Source: UBA1858 sp045105615 (GTDB taxonomy: Bacteria; Pseudomonadota; Gammaproteobacteria; UBA4575). Taken from it: DNA of 64,000 nucleotides. The notes below the pieces were generated by a model, which saw only the letters and a program-made list of their open reading frames with translations, had not been told where the DNA came from and searched no databases. The DNA lies in assembly GCA_045105615.1 (NCBI GenBank), contig JBGCDS010000006.1, forward strand, positions 48,482 through 112,481. The letters are read 5' to 3'. The translations under genes and the position numbers were made by a program. Below are positions 26,247-34,322 of this stretch, piece by piece. Positions within the stretch are counted from its first letter, which is position 1, and every line of letters begins with the position of its first letter.

Positions 26247-27595
26247 CGTTTCGCACCAAAACCTTTACGCTCTATTGGCGTTAAGACTGCAACCGTTTTG
26301 GCGTCATTAACCAAGTATTTTTTTGCCACTGCGCGTACATCTTCGGCAGTGATTTTTTGAATGTTATCCGCGTACTCATTCATAGTTTGCCAACCAAGCT
26401 CTACTGTCTCTAGCGAGCCAATAATATAGGCTTGTCTTTGCACTGAGTCCTGTTGGTACACTTCGCCTGCCACGGTTTGCGCTTTTACTCGTTTTAGCTC
26501 TCGCTCGCTGACTAATTCGTTTTGTAGTTTTTCTATTTCCTGGTAAATCGCCTGTTCCAACTCTTCTAGGGTGTTAGCTGCATTTGGCGTCCCATCAAAT
26601 AAGAACATATCGTTTCTTGCTGCGTATAAGTTATAACCTGCACCTGCACTGGCAGCGACTTCTTTCTCGCGCACTAAGTTTTTGCTTAAACGTGAACTTC
26701 TACCTCCGTCAAGAATTCCAGAAAGAATACTCAATGCATAGGCCTCACGTTTATCTTCTACGGTTTTTAAGGAAGGAACTTTATAGCCAATAATCATATA
26801 AGGAAGTTTTGCCACTGCCTTAACTTCAACGCGACGTTCACCTACCTGCTTTGGCTCCAGTCTAGCTTTTACCTTTTTAACATCACGCGATGGTACTGAA
26901 CCATAATATTTTTCCGCTAATGCAAACACCTGTTCTGAGTCAACATCACCGACAACGACCAACGTTGCGTTGTTAGGCATATACCACTGTTGGTACCACT
27001 CGCGCAAATCAGCCACTTTCATATGATCTAGATCATTCATCCAACCAATCACTGGATTATGGTAAGGGCTACTATTATATGCCGTCGCATTAAACTGCTC
27101 ATAAGTAAGGGCATTCGGATTGTCTTCTGTACGTAGTCGTCTTTCTTCTTTGACCACTTCCAGTTCTTTTATAAATTCGGACTCATCTAAATTTAGCTGC
27201 GCCATACGATCGGATTCGAGCTCAAAGCTGGTTTCAAGCTTTGATACATCAAACAGTTGATAATACGCGGTGAAATCTCTGCTTGTGAATGCATTGTCAC
27301 GCGCACCAATGCTGGCTAAGATTTCTGAAAATTTTCCTACTGGATGTTTAGGCGTGCCTTTAAACATCATGTGCTCCAATACATGGGATACACCAGTAAT
27401 GCCACCATATTCACTTGATGACCCTACTTTGTACCAAACCTGGGCTGTGGCAACTGGCGCTCGATGGTCTTCTTTTACGATGACTTTGAGGCCATTTTCT
27501 AATGTCTTTTCATGAACTGAGGCCCAGCTACTTGTCACTAATAAAAAAGAAACTAGAATTGCATTTATTGATAAAATAATTTTCTTCATTCGCAT
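26243..27595 (-). CDS. M16-family zinc peptidase, catalytic subunit
   Basis: A 450-residue exported protease. A signal peptide (IILSINAILVSFLLVTSSWA) occupies about residues 5-25. The inverted zinc motif is intact, GVSHVLEHMMFKGT with HVLEH near 72, and the downstream glutamate lies in LEVVKEERRLRTEDNP near 147. FTSRDFTAYYQLF near 104 is typical. It starts the unit that continues into the inactive M16 gene, rsmD and coaD. It diverges from ftsY across 111 bases. The pair probably forms a periplasmic heterodimer that degrades peptides. Confidence 0.93.
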   Translation of the reverse strand: MRMKKIILSINAILVSFLLVTSSWASVHEKTLENGLKVIVKEDHRAPVATAQVWYKVGSSSEYGGITGVSHVLEHMMFKGTPKHPVGKFSEILASIGARDNAFTSRDFTAYYQLFDVSKLETSFELESDRMAQLNLDESEFIKELEVVKEERRLRTEDNPNALTYEQFNATAYNSSPYHNPVIGWMNDLDHMKVADLREWYQQWYMPNNATLVVVGDVDSEQVFALAEKYYGSVPSRDVKKVKARLEPKQVGERRVEVKAVAKLPYMIIGYKVPSLKTVEDKREAYALSILSGILDGGRSSRLSKNLVREKEVAASAGAGYNLYAARNDMFLFDGTPNAANTLEELEQAIYQEIEKLQNELVSERELKRVKAQTVAGEVYQQDSVQRQAYIIGSLETVELGWQTMNEYADNIQKITAEDVRAVAKKYLVNDAKTVAVLTPIERKGFGAKR

Positions 27596-27706
27596 TGACT
27601 AACTGTGGTTACGTTACAATAAGATTCATGTCTTACGACAGCAGGTAAATTCGTTTGTTCAACCCAAGCATAGCATTATATTTCTCACCGTTATTTACTT
27701 ATACAT

Positions 27707-28624
27707 ATGACTGACCAAAATTTGCTCGACCGACTTAAACAGGGTTTATCTAAAACTCGTGGTGTAATGACAGAAGGTATCCAAGAAGATACTTCAAAAT
27801 CTATTGAGGAAATTATCACAGACGTTGAAGATGGTTTGTTGATGGCAGATGTAGGTATAGAGACTACCGATAAACTAATGACTCAATTAAGAGACTTAGT
27901 CAGCAGGGAAAGTAAAGCCAATTCACGCCCTAATATTCCGGAATTATTATCTCAGTGCATTTTCGAGATACTTGAACCTAGCAATAAACCGATGTCGCTT
28001 GGCAGAATTAAGCCTTTTTCAATTCTGGTTGTGGGTGTCAACGGTGCCGGCAAAACGACTACCATTGGAAAGCTTGCTAGACGCTTAAAGAAAAACCGTA
28101 AATCGGTCATGCTAGCAGCAGGTGATACATTCCGTGCCGCGGCGGTTGAGCAGTTAATTACCTGGGGCGAACGAAATGATATTCCTGTCGTCTCACAGTC
28201 AACGGGTGCAGATAGCGCCTCAGTGATTTTTGATGGACTTGAGTCTGCCACTGCTCGTAATACTGATGTGTTAATCGCAGATACTGCGGGACGATTACAT
28301 ACTCAAAACGACTTAATGACCGAGCTGCAAAAAGTGAAACGCGTCATGAACAAAATTGATGCTGACGCACCCCATGAGACATTGCTAGTACTCGATGCCA
28401 GCATGGGACAAAATGCGCTACGCCAAGCTGAAGAGTTTCACCAATCAATGAATGTGACTGGCTTATGCATCACTAAGTTGGATGGCACGGCAAAAGGTGG
28501 TGTTGTGATAGCCATTGCAGACCGATTAGGAATACCCATTCGCTACATTGGTGTTGGTGAGGCGATTGAAGACCTGCAGGTATTTGATGCCAAGGAATTT
28601 ACCACAGCACTCATTGGCGAATAG
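27707..28624 (+). CDS. ftsY: Signal recognition particle receptor FtsY
   Basis: A 305-residue GTPase that docks the SRP-ribosome complex at the membrane. The NG domain is complete: G1 VVGVNGAGKTTTIGKLA near residue 106, DTFRAAAVEQL near 140, DTAGRLHTQNDLM near 187 and TKLDGTAKGG near 256. The long acidic N-terminal A domain of E. coli FtsY (about 200 residues) is absent; the protein begins directly with the N domain, as in many bacteria with a short FtsY. It leads ftsY-ftsE-ftsX, a conserved block. Confidence 0.96.
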   Translation: MTDQNLLDRLKQGLSKTRGVMTEGIQEDTSKSIEEIITDVEDGLLMADVGIETTDKLMTQLRDLVSRESKANSRPNIPELLSQCIFEILEPSNKPMSLGRIKPFSILVVGVNGAGKTTTIGKLARRLKKNRKSVMLAAGDTFRAAAVEQLITWGERNDIPVVSQSTGADSASVIFDGLESATARNTDVLIADTAGRLHTQNDLMTELQKVKRVMNKIDADAPHETLLVLDASMGQNALRQAEEFHQSMNVTGLCITKLDGTAKGGVVIAIADRLGIPIRYIGVGEAIEDLQVFDAKEFTTALIGE

Positions 28625-28635
28625 AAAATAGATTA

Positions 28636-29289
28636 ATGATTCGACTACAAAACATTTGCAAGCGTTACCCTGAGAGCGGAGAAATTCTCGCTCAAATAGA
28701 CTTACAGCTCGATGATGGTGAAATGTGCTTTCTGACTGGGCCTTCTGGCTCCGGCAAGAGTACTTTATTAAAAGTCATCGCCTTAATTGAAGCACCAACA
28801 CGTGGCAAACTTTATTTTGACGAAAGAAATGTCACTGGCCTAAATAAATCCAACATTTCTAACTTCCGCAAAAAAATGGGCCTTGTATTTCAGGACCATC
28901 GATTGCTCAATGATCGTAATGTATTTGAAAATGTAGCTCTTCCACTGCGAATTAATGGCTTTAACCCGAAAGACATCCCTAGAAGGGTCCGGGCTGCTCT
29001 TGATAAAGTAAATTTACTCAACAAAGAAAAATCTAGCCCCATCTCATTATCAGGTGGCGAGCAACAACGCGTAGGGATTGCACGCGCCATCGTTCATCGA
29101 CCTCGTCTATTATTAGCTGATGAACCGACAGGTAATCTTGACCCAGAATTATCTGCAGACATTATGAAATTGTTTTTAGACTTCAATCAGGTTGGCGTCA
29201 CCGCATTAATTGCTAGCCACGACATTAGCCTAATCACCGGCTTCAATAAAAAGATATTAAATTTAGATAATGGCCGTCTAGTCAATTAA
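28636..29289 (+). CDS. ftsE: Cell division ATP-binding protein FtsE
   Basis: A 217-residue ABC ATPase that, with FtsX, controls septal peptidoglycan hydrolases through the EnvC-type activators. Walker A is LTGPSGSGKSTLLKVIA at 34-50, the signature LSGGEQQRVGIARAIV near 138, Walker B LLLADEPTGNLDPE near 158 and the H-loop SHDISL near 194. VFQDHRLLNDRNVFENV near 84 is the FtsE Q-loop region. It starts 11 bases after ftsY and is followed by ftsX after 8. Confidence 0.96.
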   Translation: MIRLQNICKRYPESGEILAQIDLQLDDGEMCFLTGPSGSGKSTLLKVIALIEAPTRGKLYFDERNVTGLNKSNISNFRKKMGLVFQDHRLLNDRNVFENVALPLRINGFNPKDIPRRVRAALDKVNLLNKEKSSPISLSGGEQQRVGIARAIVHRPRLLLADEPTGNLDPELSADIMKLFLDFNQVGVTALIASHDISLITGFNKKILNLDNGRLVN

Positions 29290-29297
29290 CACGAGCG

Positions 29298-30245
29298 ATG
29301 AAAAATAAAACGACTCAAGGCAGCCTAAATACCCAAGCAATTCTTTGGTTTGAGCATCATATCGATAGCTTCAAACTAAGCTTTAATCGTGCGATAGGCA
29401 GCCCAGTTGAATTTATCTTTACCGCATTAATGATTGCTATTGCGCTATCAATTCCCATCAGCTTGTATGTCATATTTTCCAGCGCGCAGCAATTAACTAA
29501 CCAATGGGATAGCGACAAACAAATCACACTATTTTTAGTCGAACAGGCGAGCTACACAGAAGCGCAACAGCTAGCAGAGTCGATTGCCAGTAAGGAGGAA
29601 ATTGCTACTGCTGTCGCAGTTAATAAGCAGACCGCACTCAATGAATTCCAAGAACAAATGGGCTTGGACTCCATTACAGAAAATTTACCTAAAAATCCCC
29701 TTCCTCATTTAATTATTGCCAACCCTGAAACAACTCTTTCAGAGTTTGACTCATTACAGACATTAGAAAATGAGCTGCGAAGCATGAAGCAGGTTCAACA
29801 GATTCAGTTTGACCTACTTTGGTTTCAACGATTACAGGCCATGCTAGGGGTGATCAATCGTATCCAATGGATAGTCAGCATTGTATTGCTATTGGCCATA
29901 GGCTTGATCATTGCCAATGTAATTCGCTGGGAAGTCACCAGTCGTCACTCAGAAATTGAAATTATAAAATTAGTGGGGGCCAGCGACGCTTATGTCCGGC
30001 GGCCTTTCTTATATTCTGGCTTCTGGTTAGGCATCAGTGGCTCAATATTTGCTCTGCTAATTGTTTCGTTATGTCGTTGGCTTATCCAACGATCGGCCAC
30101 AACGTTATCTTCACTGTTTGGCAGTGACTTTCAATTAACTTCTTTATCAATCGACTTGGCTAGCTTCATCATTGTTTGTGCTAGCTTATTAGGCGTAGCT
30201 GCCGCATGGGTTGCGGTAACGCATAAACTCAAACCATATAGCTAA
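29298..30245 (+). CDS. ftsX: Cell division protein FtsX
   Basis: A 315-residue inner-membrane protein with four helices and a large periplasmic loop between the first two, the FtsX layout. The periplasmic part (about 75-180) includes WDSDKQITLFLVEQ near 66. NVIRWEVTSRHSEIEIIKLVGA near 211 and YVRRPFLYSGFWLG near 230 are family-typical. It forms a complex with FtsE. Its end abuts, by 3 bases, a convergent small gene. In E. coli rpoH follows directly; here that small gene intervenes. Confidence 0.95.
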   Translation: MKNKTTQGSLNTQAILWFEHHIDSFKLSFNRAIGSPVEFIFTALMIAIALSIPISLYVIFSSAQQLTNQWDSDKQITLFLVEQASYTEAQQLAESIASKEEIATAVAVNKQTALNEFQEQMGLDSITENLPKNPLPHLIIANPETTLSEFDSLQTLENELRSMKQVQQIQFDLLWFQRLQAMLGVINRIQWIVSIVLLLAIGLIIANVIRWEVTSRHSEIEIIKLVGASDAYVRRPFLYSGFWLGISGSIFALLIVSLCRWLIQRSATTLSSLFGSDFQLTSLSIDLASFIIVCASLLGVAAAWVAVTHKLKPYS

Positions 30246-30247
30246 CG

Positions 30248-30460
30248 CTACCAGTCTTCGGCTAAATTATTAGCCGTCAATCTCCAATTAATTGCATCTG
30301 CAGTATCGAAAATTAATTCTCTAGTAAAAGATTGGCGTTCTTGATCTTGAATACGTTTTTGCATATGTGGCAGACCTTTTTCTAACCATCCATCAATGGT
30401 TGGTTGGTCTACACCAAAGATATGGGCAAGATCGGCTTTGCTAACTTGGACTCCTGGCAT
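30248..30460 (-). CDS. Orphan Nu1-like helix-turn-helix DNA-binding protein
   Basis: A 70-residue protein with a winged-helix/MerR-like N-terminus: SKADLAHIFGVDQPTIDGWLEKGLP at about 7-31 has the pattern of the phage terminase small subunit Nu1 (lambda), where this part recognises the cos site. The C-terminus RELIFDTADAINWRL also fits that family. No terminase large subunit, portal or other phage gene is near, and it sits between core genes ftsX and rpoH. It may be a domesticated or residual phage gene, or a small transcription regulator. Its base composition does not stand out. Confidence 0.7.
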   Translation of the reverse strand: MPGVQVSKADLAHIFGVDQPTIDGWLEKGLPHMQKRIQDQERQSFTRELIFDTADAINWRLTANNLAEDW

Positions 30461-30597
30461 GAATCTATCTCTTTTTTTGCATTTACCGTGGTACGGAAAA
30501 TTCGTTTATAAACTTAAACGCATTTAGTGACCTTTGTTTTTAACTACTTATTGGTCTACTACTGGGGCGATTACACTTACATTTAGTATGACAATGC

Positions 30598-30623
30598 ACT
30601 GCTTTTATCATGATAAAAGCAGT
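30598..30623. repeat. Perfect 26-bp palindrome
   Basis: ACTGCTTTTATCA is followed immediately by its exact reverse complement, with no loop base. It stands about 137 bases upstream of the Nu1-like gene's start on the minus strand and 300 bases upstream of rpoH. A loopless perfect palindrome fits a dimer-binding site better than a terminator; which protein would bind is unknown. Confidence 0.7.
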
Positions 30624-30862
30624 ATATGACACGACTGAGTGCCGATAATTGCCAATCATCTCGCGATGTCGACCGTTTATCGGTATTGTAATCTCACTCA
30701 CTATGCGCTCAAACGAGCAACCCTTTCCTCTAGTTGGGGTATTGCATGAAAAGGTACCTGAATCGCTTTGCAATACCCATAGGCAGTTCCCTCTATGGAC
30801 AAGTATGGTCGATAAAGTGAATACCTTAATCTGACTAGGAGTGATGGGAACTATACAGCTGG

Positions 30863-30889
30863 TTAGCACTCTAAAATGGAGAGTGCTAA
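30863..30889. promoter_or_regulatory. CIRCE operator (HrcA-binding site) upstream of rpoH
   Basis: The sequence reads TTAGCACTC, nine bases, then GAGTGCTAA: the CIRCE consensus with all 18 arm positions matched. HrcA binds this site and represses groESL and dnaK operons in many bacteria. Here it begins 6 bases after a TATACA -10 element, at the expected transcription start, and ends 34 bases before the rpoH ATG. Repression of rpoH by HrcA is therefore the simplest reading. Confidence 0.9.
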
Positions 30890-30923
30890 ACTACATTAAA
30901 GTATTAATTGGAGAGTATGAGCC

Positions 30924-31787
30924 ATGGATAACAGCTTGGTTATTTCACAACCACATGAGCTAACTTTAACAGCTGGGAGCTTGGACGCCTATATCAATGC
31001 GGCGCATCAACTGCCCATCTTATCTGCTGAAGAAGAGCAGAACTTAGCTATACGCCTTCGGGATCATCAGGATCTTACCGCTGCACGAACGCTTATTACT
31101 CATCACCTACGTTTTGTAGTTCGTGTTGCACGTGGTTATAACGGCTATGGCCTAGCCCTTGCTGACCTCATTCAGGAAGGCAACATTGGCTTAATGAAAG
31201 CCGTGAAAAGATTCGATCCAACACTTAACGTCCGCCTAGTGTCATTTGCTGTGCATTGGATTCGTGCGGAAATGCATGAGTATATTCTACGTAATTGGCG
31301 CATTGTAAAAGTAGCCACCACTAAAGCCCAACGCAAATTGTTTTTTAATTTACGTAGTAAGAAAAAAAGACTTGGCTGGTTAAACCACCAGGAAGTGGAA
31401 TCTGTTGCGATGGACTTAGGGGTAAAACCCAGTGAAGTACTAGAAATGGAATCACGACTTAGCGGCCAAGATATAGGCTTTGATGCGCCAGCAAGCTCAG
31501 ATGATGACGATAGTATTTCTTCGCCATCCACCTATCTTGCCCATAGTAGCGAAGATCCTGCTACTAACTTCGAGAAAAATGATTGGACTGAGCATCAAAC
31601 GCAGCAGTTATTAACTGCCATGAATGAATTAGATGATCGCAGCCGAGAAATTATTCAAGCTCGTTGGTTAACGGATAAAAAACAAACGCTACAAGCTCTT
31701 TCTAAGCAGTATGGCGTGTCAGCTGAGCGCGTACGTCAATTAGAAAATAATGCGATAAAGAAGCTTCAGAGTTTTATACAAGCCTAA
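30924..31787 (+). CDS. rpoH: RNA polymerase heat-shock sigma factor (sigma-32)
   Basis: A 287-residue sigma-70-family factor that directs transcription of chaperone and protease genes. The diagnostic RpoH box QRKLFFNLRSKKKRLGW is at residues 136-152. Region 2 includes ADLIQEGNIGLMKAVKRFDP near 80, and region 4 ends with SKQYGVSAERVRQLENNAIKKL. It follows the conserved ftsY-E-X block, with one inserted small gene. The GGAG at 30910 suits the ATG at 30924; a 4-codon frame (ATG at 30917) overlaps that start. A perfect CIRCE site precedes it. Its 3' end overlaps convergent ctaB by 4 bases. Confidence 0.97.
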   Translation: MDNSLVISQPHELTLTAGSLDAYINAAHQLPILSAEEEQNLAIRLRDHQDLTAARTLITHHLRFVVRVARGYNGYGLALADLIQEGNIGLMKAVKRFDPTLNVRLVSFAVHWIRAEMHEYILRNWRIVKVATTKAQRKLFFNLRSKKKRLGWLNHQEVESVAMDLGVKPSEVLEMESRLSGQDIGFDAPASSDDDDSISSPSTYLAHSSEDPATNFEKNDWTEHQTQQLLTAMNELDDRSREIIQARWLTDKKQTLQALSKQYGVSAERVRQLENNAIKKLQSFIQA

Positions 31788-32707
31788 GATAAAAACGGCA
31801 GATATCGATCAATCAGCAGTACAGCAAACAGCACCATCAAATAAATAATCGAGTACACGAAGGTATTAATTGCCTTCGTTCTGCTCTTGGTAATTTGTAA
31901 ACTGATGGCGTAATACAAAAAGACTGCATTCAGCAGCAATACACTCACCAAGTACACCCAACCTGACATGCCGGTCAAAAATGGGAAGACTGTAATCACA
32001 CACATCAAAATCGTATACAGAGTAATCTGTAATCGCGTGTAATCATCACCGTGAGTGACAGGCAGCATTGGGATGTCTACCTTTGCATATTCTTCTTTAC
32101 GGTAGAGCGCTAATGCCCAGAAGTGCGGCGGAGTCCAGGTGAAGATAATTAGTAGTAAGAGTAGACCATCAGCCTCTACCTGACCCGTGACAGCTGTCCA
32201 ACCAAGTAATGGAGGAGTCGCACCGGCAGCACCACCAATCACGATATTTTGTGGCGTCGCTCGCTTCAAATACATTGTGTAAATAACAGCATAGCCAACT
32301 AGCGATGCAAATGTCAGTACTGCAGTAATCATATTAATCTTGACGATTAATATCGCCATGCCAATCACACCGATAATGCCAGCAAAAGCTAATACAGACG
32401 CCTTACTCAACGATCCTGAAGGTAATGGGCGTAATTTAGTTCTATCCATAGCCGCATCGATACGGCTGTCTGCCACATGGTTAATCGCTGCCGCAGAACT
32501 GGCCACCAATCCTATGCCTAAAGTCGCGTAAATGAACGTTTCTAATGCAACATTGCCGGGATCTGCCATTAACATGCCCACAATTGCAGTAAACACCATC
32601 AAAGCAACCACTTTTGGCTTACATAGCTCTAGGTAGTCTTGCCAACGACTCAATGGACCGAGTGCAGCACTGATTGATGAGGAAGAGGAAGGTGACTTTG
32701 AAGGCAT
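31784..32707 (-). CDS. ctaB: Protoheme IX farnesyltransferase (heme O synthase)
   Basis: A 307-residue membrane prenyltransferase of the UbiA superfamily that makes heme O from heme B and farnesyl diphosphate. The first aspartate-rich motif reads NHVADSRIDAAMDRTKLRP near residue 75. The second aspartate-containing loop is YAKVDIPMLPVTHGDDYTRLQI near 200. About nine membrane segments are seen. It is the last gene of a run on the minus strand: SURF1, an SCO-like protein, ctaA and ctaB, feeding heme A to the cytochrome oxidase encoded upstream. It is 19 bases after ctaA. Confidence 0.95.
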   Translation of the reverse strand: MPSKSPSSSSSISAALGPLSRWQDYLELCKPKVVALMVFTAIVGMLMADPGNVALETFIYATLGIGLVASSAAAINHVADSRIDAAMDRTKLRPLPSGSLSKASVLAFAGIIGVIGMAILIVKINMITAVLTFASLVGYAVIYTMYLKRATPQNIVIGGAAGATPPLLGWTAVTGQVEADGLLLLLIIFTWTPPHFWALALYRKEEYAKVDIPMLPVTHGDDYTRLQITLYTILMCVITVFPFLTGMSGWVYLVSVLLLNAVFLYYAISLQITKSRTKAINTFVYSIIYLMVLFAVLLIDRYLPFLS

Positions 32708-32726
32708 ATTAATAAATTGGTGGAAG

Positions 32727-33737
32727 CTAATGACTAATGCGCGCGGATCTTAGCATATATACACTGGCTACAAGGCTAAATAGCAATAATAGCGCCACAC
32801 CATTATGTAACACGGCAATGCCTAATGGCAGCTTGAAGACAACATTTGAGATACCTAAACACAGCTGTACTAATAACAATCCCATCATTACCATGGCATT
32901 TGTTTTGAGCAGTTGTTGCGCATCGGTATGCTTCAATAATCGCGTCGCATAAATAACTATAGCCAGTGTTGCCACGACAGCGCCCATTCTATGCACATAA
33001 TGAATTGCCACACGCGCGGGATGGTCGAGCACACCAAATTCATAATCAATGCCTAACCCTCTCCATAGAACGAAAGCATCCTTAAAGTCCATGGTTGGCC
33101 ACCACGACTGTTGGCATTTTGGAAAATCAACACAGGCTAATGCCGCGTAGTTTGAACTCACCCATCCGCCTAGTGCAATCTGCCCGATTAGAATTAGCAA
33201 CACTACTAAGGCAAAATTAAATAACGATTTCGCTAGGCCAGGATCTATCTTTGGTGTCCATGATGTTGTACGAAGAAATTGCCAGGCGACCAGATTGAAT
33301 AAAGTGAATCCTCCCAACAGATGCCCCATCACTATCAAAGGTTTTAGTTGTAATGTCACTGTCCACATACCTAACAGCGCTTGAAATAATAATGTGCAGG
33401 CCAGTATCACGCCGGCTAACACATGTCGCTCACCATGCTTATCTTTTCTAAAGAGAAAAATTGATATCGCAAAAATTAAAAGCCCCAAAGTCCCCGCAAA
33501 ATAGCGGTGAATCATTTCTTTCCAAGCTTTTGGTGCTTCAACCGCACGATCAAAATTAGTATTTGCGTGGGCCAGCTCTGTATCAGTATCAGGCACACCT
33601 ATGATATGTCCGTAACACCCTGGCCAATCAGGACAGCCCAAACCTGCATCGGACAAGCGCACATAAGCGCCCAGTACAACTACGACAAAGGTTAGTAATA
33701 AAGTAACTAATACAATGTTTCGAAATGCTTTACTCAT
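32727..33737 (-). CDS. ctaA: Heme A synthase (COX15/CtaA type)
   Basis: A 336-residue membrane protein with about eight helices that oxidises heme O to heme A. Cysteine pairs are present in the periplasmic loops, GLGCPDWPGCYG near residue 32 and LACVDFPKCQQ near 200, as in class 2 COX15-like enzymes. Heme-ligand histidines lie in EMIHRYFAGTLGL near 73, IVMGHLLGGFTL near 134, VAIHYVHRMGAV near 245 and VLHNGVALLLL near 310. It starts 6 bases after the SCO-like gene and is 19 bases upstream of ctaB, so a co-transcribed heme A unit is likely. Confidence 0.94.
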   Translation of the reverse strand: MSKAFRNIVLVTLLLTFVVVVLGAYVRLSDAGLGCPDWPGCYGHIIGVPDTDTELAHANTNFDRAVEAPKAWKEMIHRYFAGTLGLLIFAISIFLFRKDKHGERHVLAGVILACTLLFQALLGMWTVTLQLKPLIVMGHLLGGFTLFNLVAWQFLRTTSWTPKIDPGLAKSLFNFALVVLLILIGQIALGGWVSSNYAALACVDFPKCQQSWWPTMDFKDAFVLWRGLGIDYEFGVLDHPARVAIHYVHRMGAVVATLAIVIYATRLLKHTDAQQLLKTNAMVMMGLLLVQLCLGISNVVFKLPLGIAVLHNGVALLLLFSLVASVYMLRSARISH

Positions 33738-33743
33738 TAATGT

Positions 33744-34322
33744 CTATCCAATATTAGAAATTTTTAACAACTTCTTAATGTCCTTAAGCATTCCTCTTGA
33801 TGTTGTTGCACTGTCATACTTCATCATTAGATTGCCATTTGGATCGATAAGGTAAATTACTCCGTCCTCAAATTGTTTTTGCTTGCCAGGTTCACTTTCA
33901 AGTTCAAGTTTAAGTAAACGGCCAACTCGAGTGCGTTGGTTACGATCAAGAATTTCTGGAGCGACCTTACTCACGTCGGTTAACAACGCAGATTGAATGC
34001 GATTTGTTTCTCTACCGGTAGCTTTTTTAGTTTGCCGCAACTTGAATAGCGACGCTTCGCATTGCAAGTCACATCCATTTGGCGAATACACAAGGTAGGT
34101 CCATTTACCTGTAAAACCTTGAAGGCCAATAGTGTCATTTGATGACAACTGGACCTCAAGCATTTTTATGGGCTCAGCTGGATGAATTAACTCTCCGCGT
34201 GATACTGATTTAGTTGTCGGCAAATAATCACGCATTGAATACATTGCAATAGCAATCAAAAGTGGGACAACAAATACGCCAATTAATAAATAACCAGATA
34301 ATTTTGAATTTTCAGTTTTCAT
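33744..34322 (-). CDS. SCO-like cytochrome oxidase-associated membrane protein
   Basis: A 192-residue protein with one N-terminal membrane helix (about 10-27) and a thioredoxin-like periplasmic domain. It has a CxxxC (GCDLQCEAS near residue 83) in the position of the SCO1 copper site, and the closing strand VIYLIDPNGNLMMKYD near 152 matches SCO proteins. The histidine that SCO proteins use as the third copper ligand, a few residues before the YLIDP strand, is not present: the segment is KQKQFEDGV. Its start overlaps the end of SURF1 by 11 bases. It probably helps oxidase assembly, but copper delivery is unproven. Confidence 0.75.
   Translation of the reverse strand: MKTENSKLSGYLLIGVFVVPLLIAIAMYSMRDYLPTTKSVSRGELIHPAEPIKMLEVQLSSNDTIGLQGFTGKWTYLVYSPNGCDLQCEASLFKLRQTKKATGRETNRIQSALLTDVSKVAPEILDRNQRTRVGRLLKLELESEPGKQKQFEDGVIYLIDPNGNLMMKYDSATTSRGMLKDIKKLLKISNIG

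Larger units (their letters stand above)
30461..30923 (+). promoter_or_regulatory. Structured non-coding leader/promoter region of rpoH
   Basis: This 463-base stretch has no convincing gene. In order it holds a perfect 26-bp palindrome (30598-30623), a hairpin CCGATAA (30642-30648)/TTATCGG (30677-30683), a second hairpin GGGTATTGCA (30737-30746)/TGCAATACCC (30769-30778), a -10-like TATACA (30852-30857) and the CIRCE site (30863-30889). A weak -35 CTGACT stands at 30831-30836 with 15 bases of spacing. A 109-codon minus-strand frame over it shows no protein-like features. Confidence 0.55.

Noticed and set aside
30540..30869. Minus-strand 109-codon frame covering the rpoH leader
   Set aside because: No protein-like pattern, overlaps the palindrome, hairpins and the CIRCE site, and is Cys/Ser/Thr-rich as random frames are.
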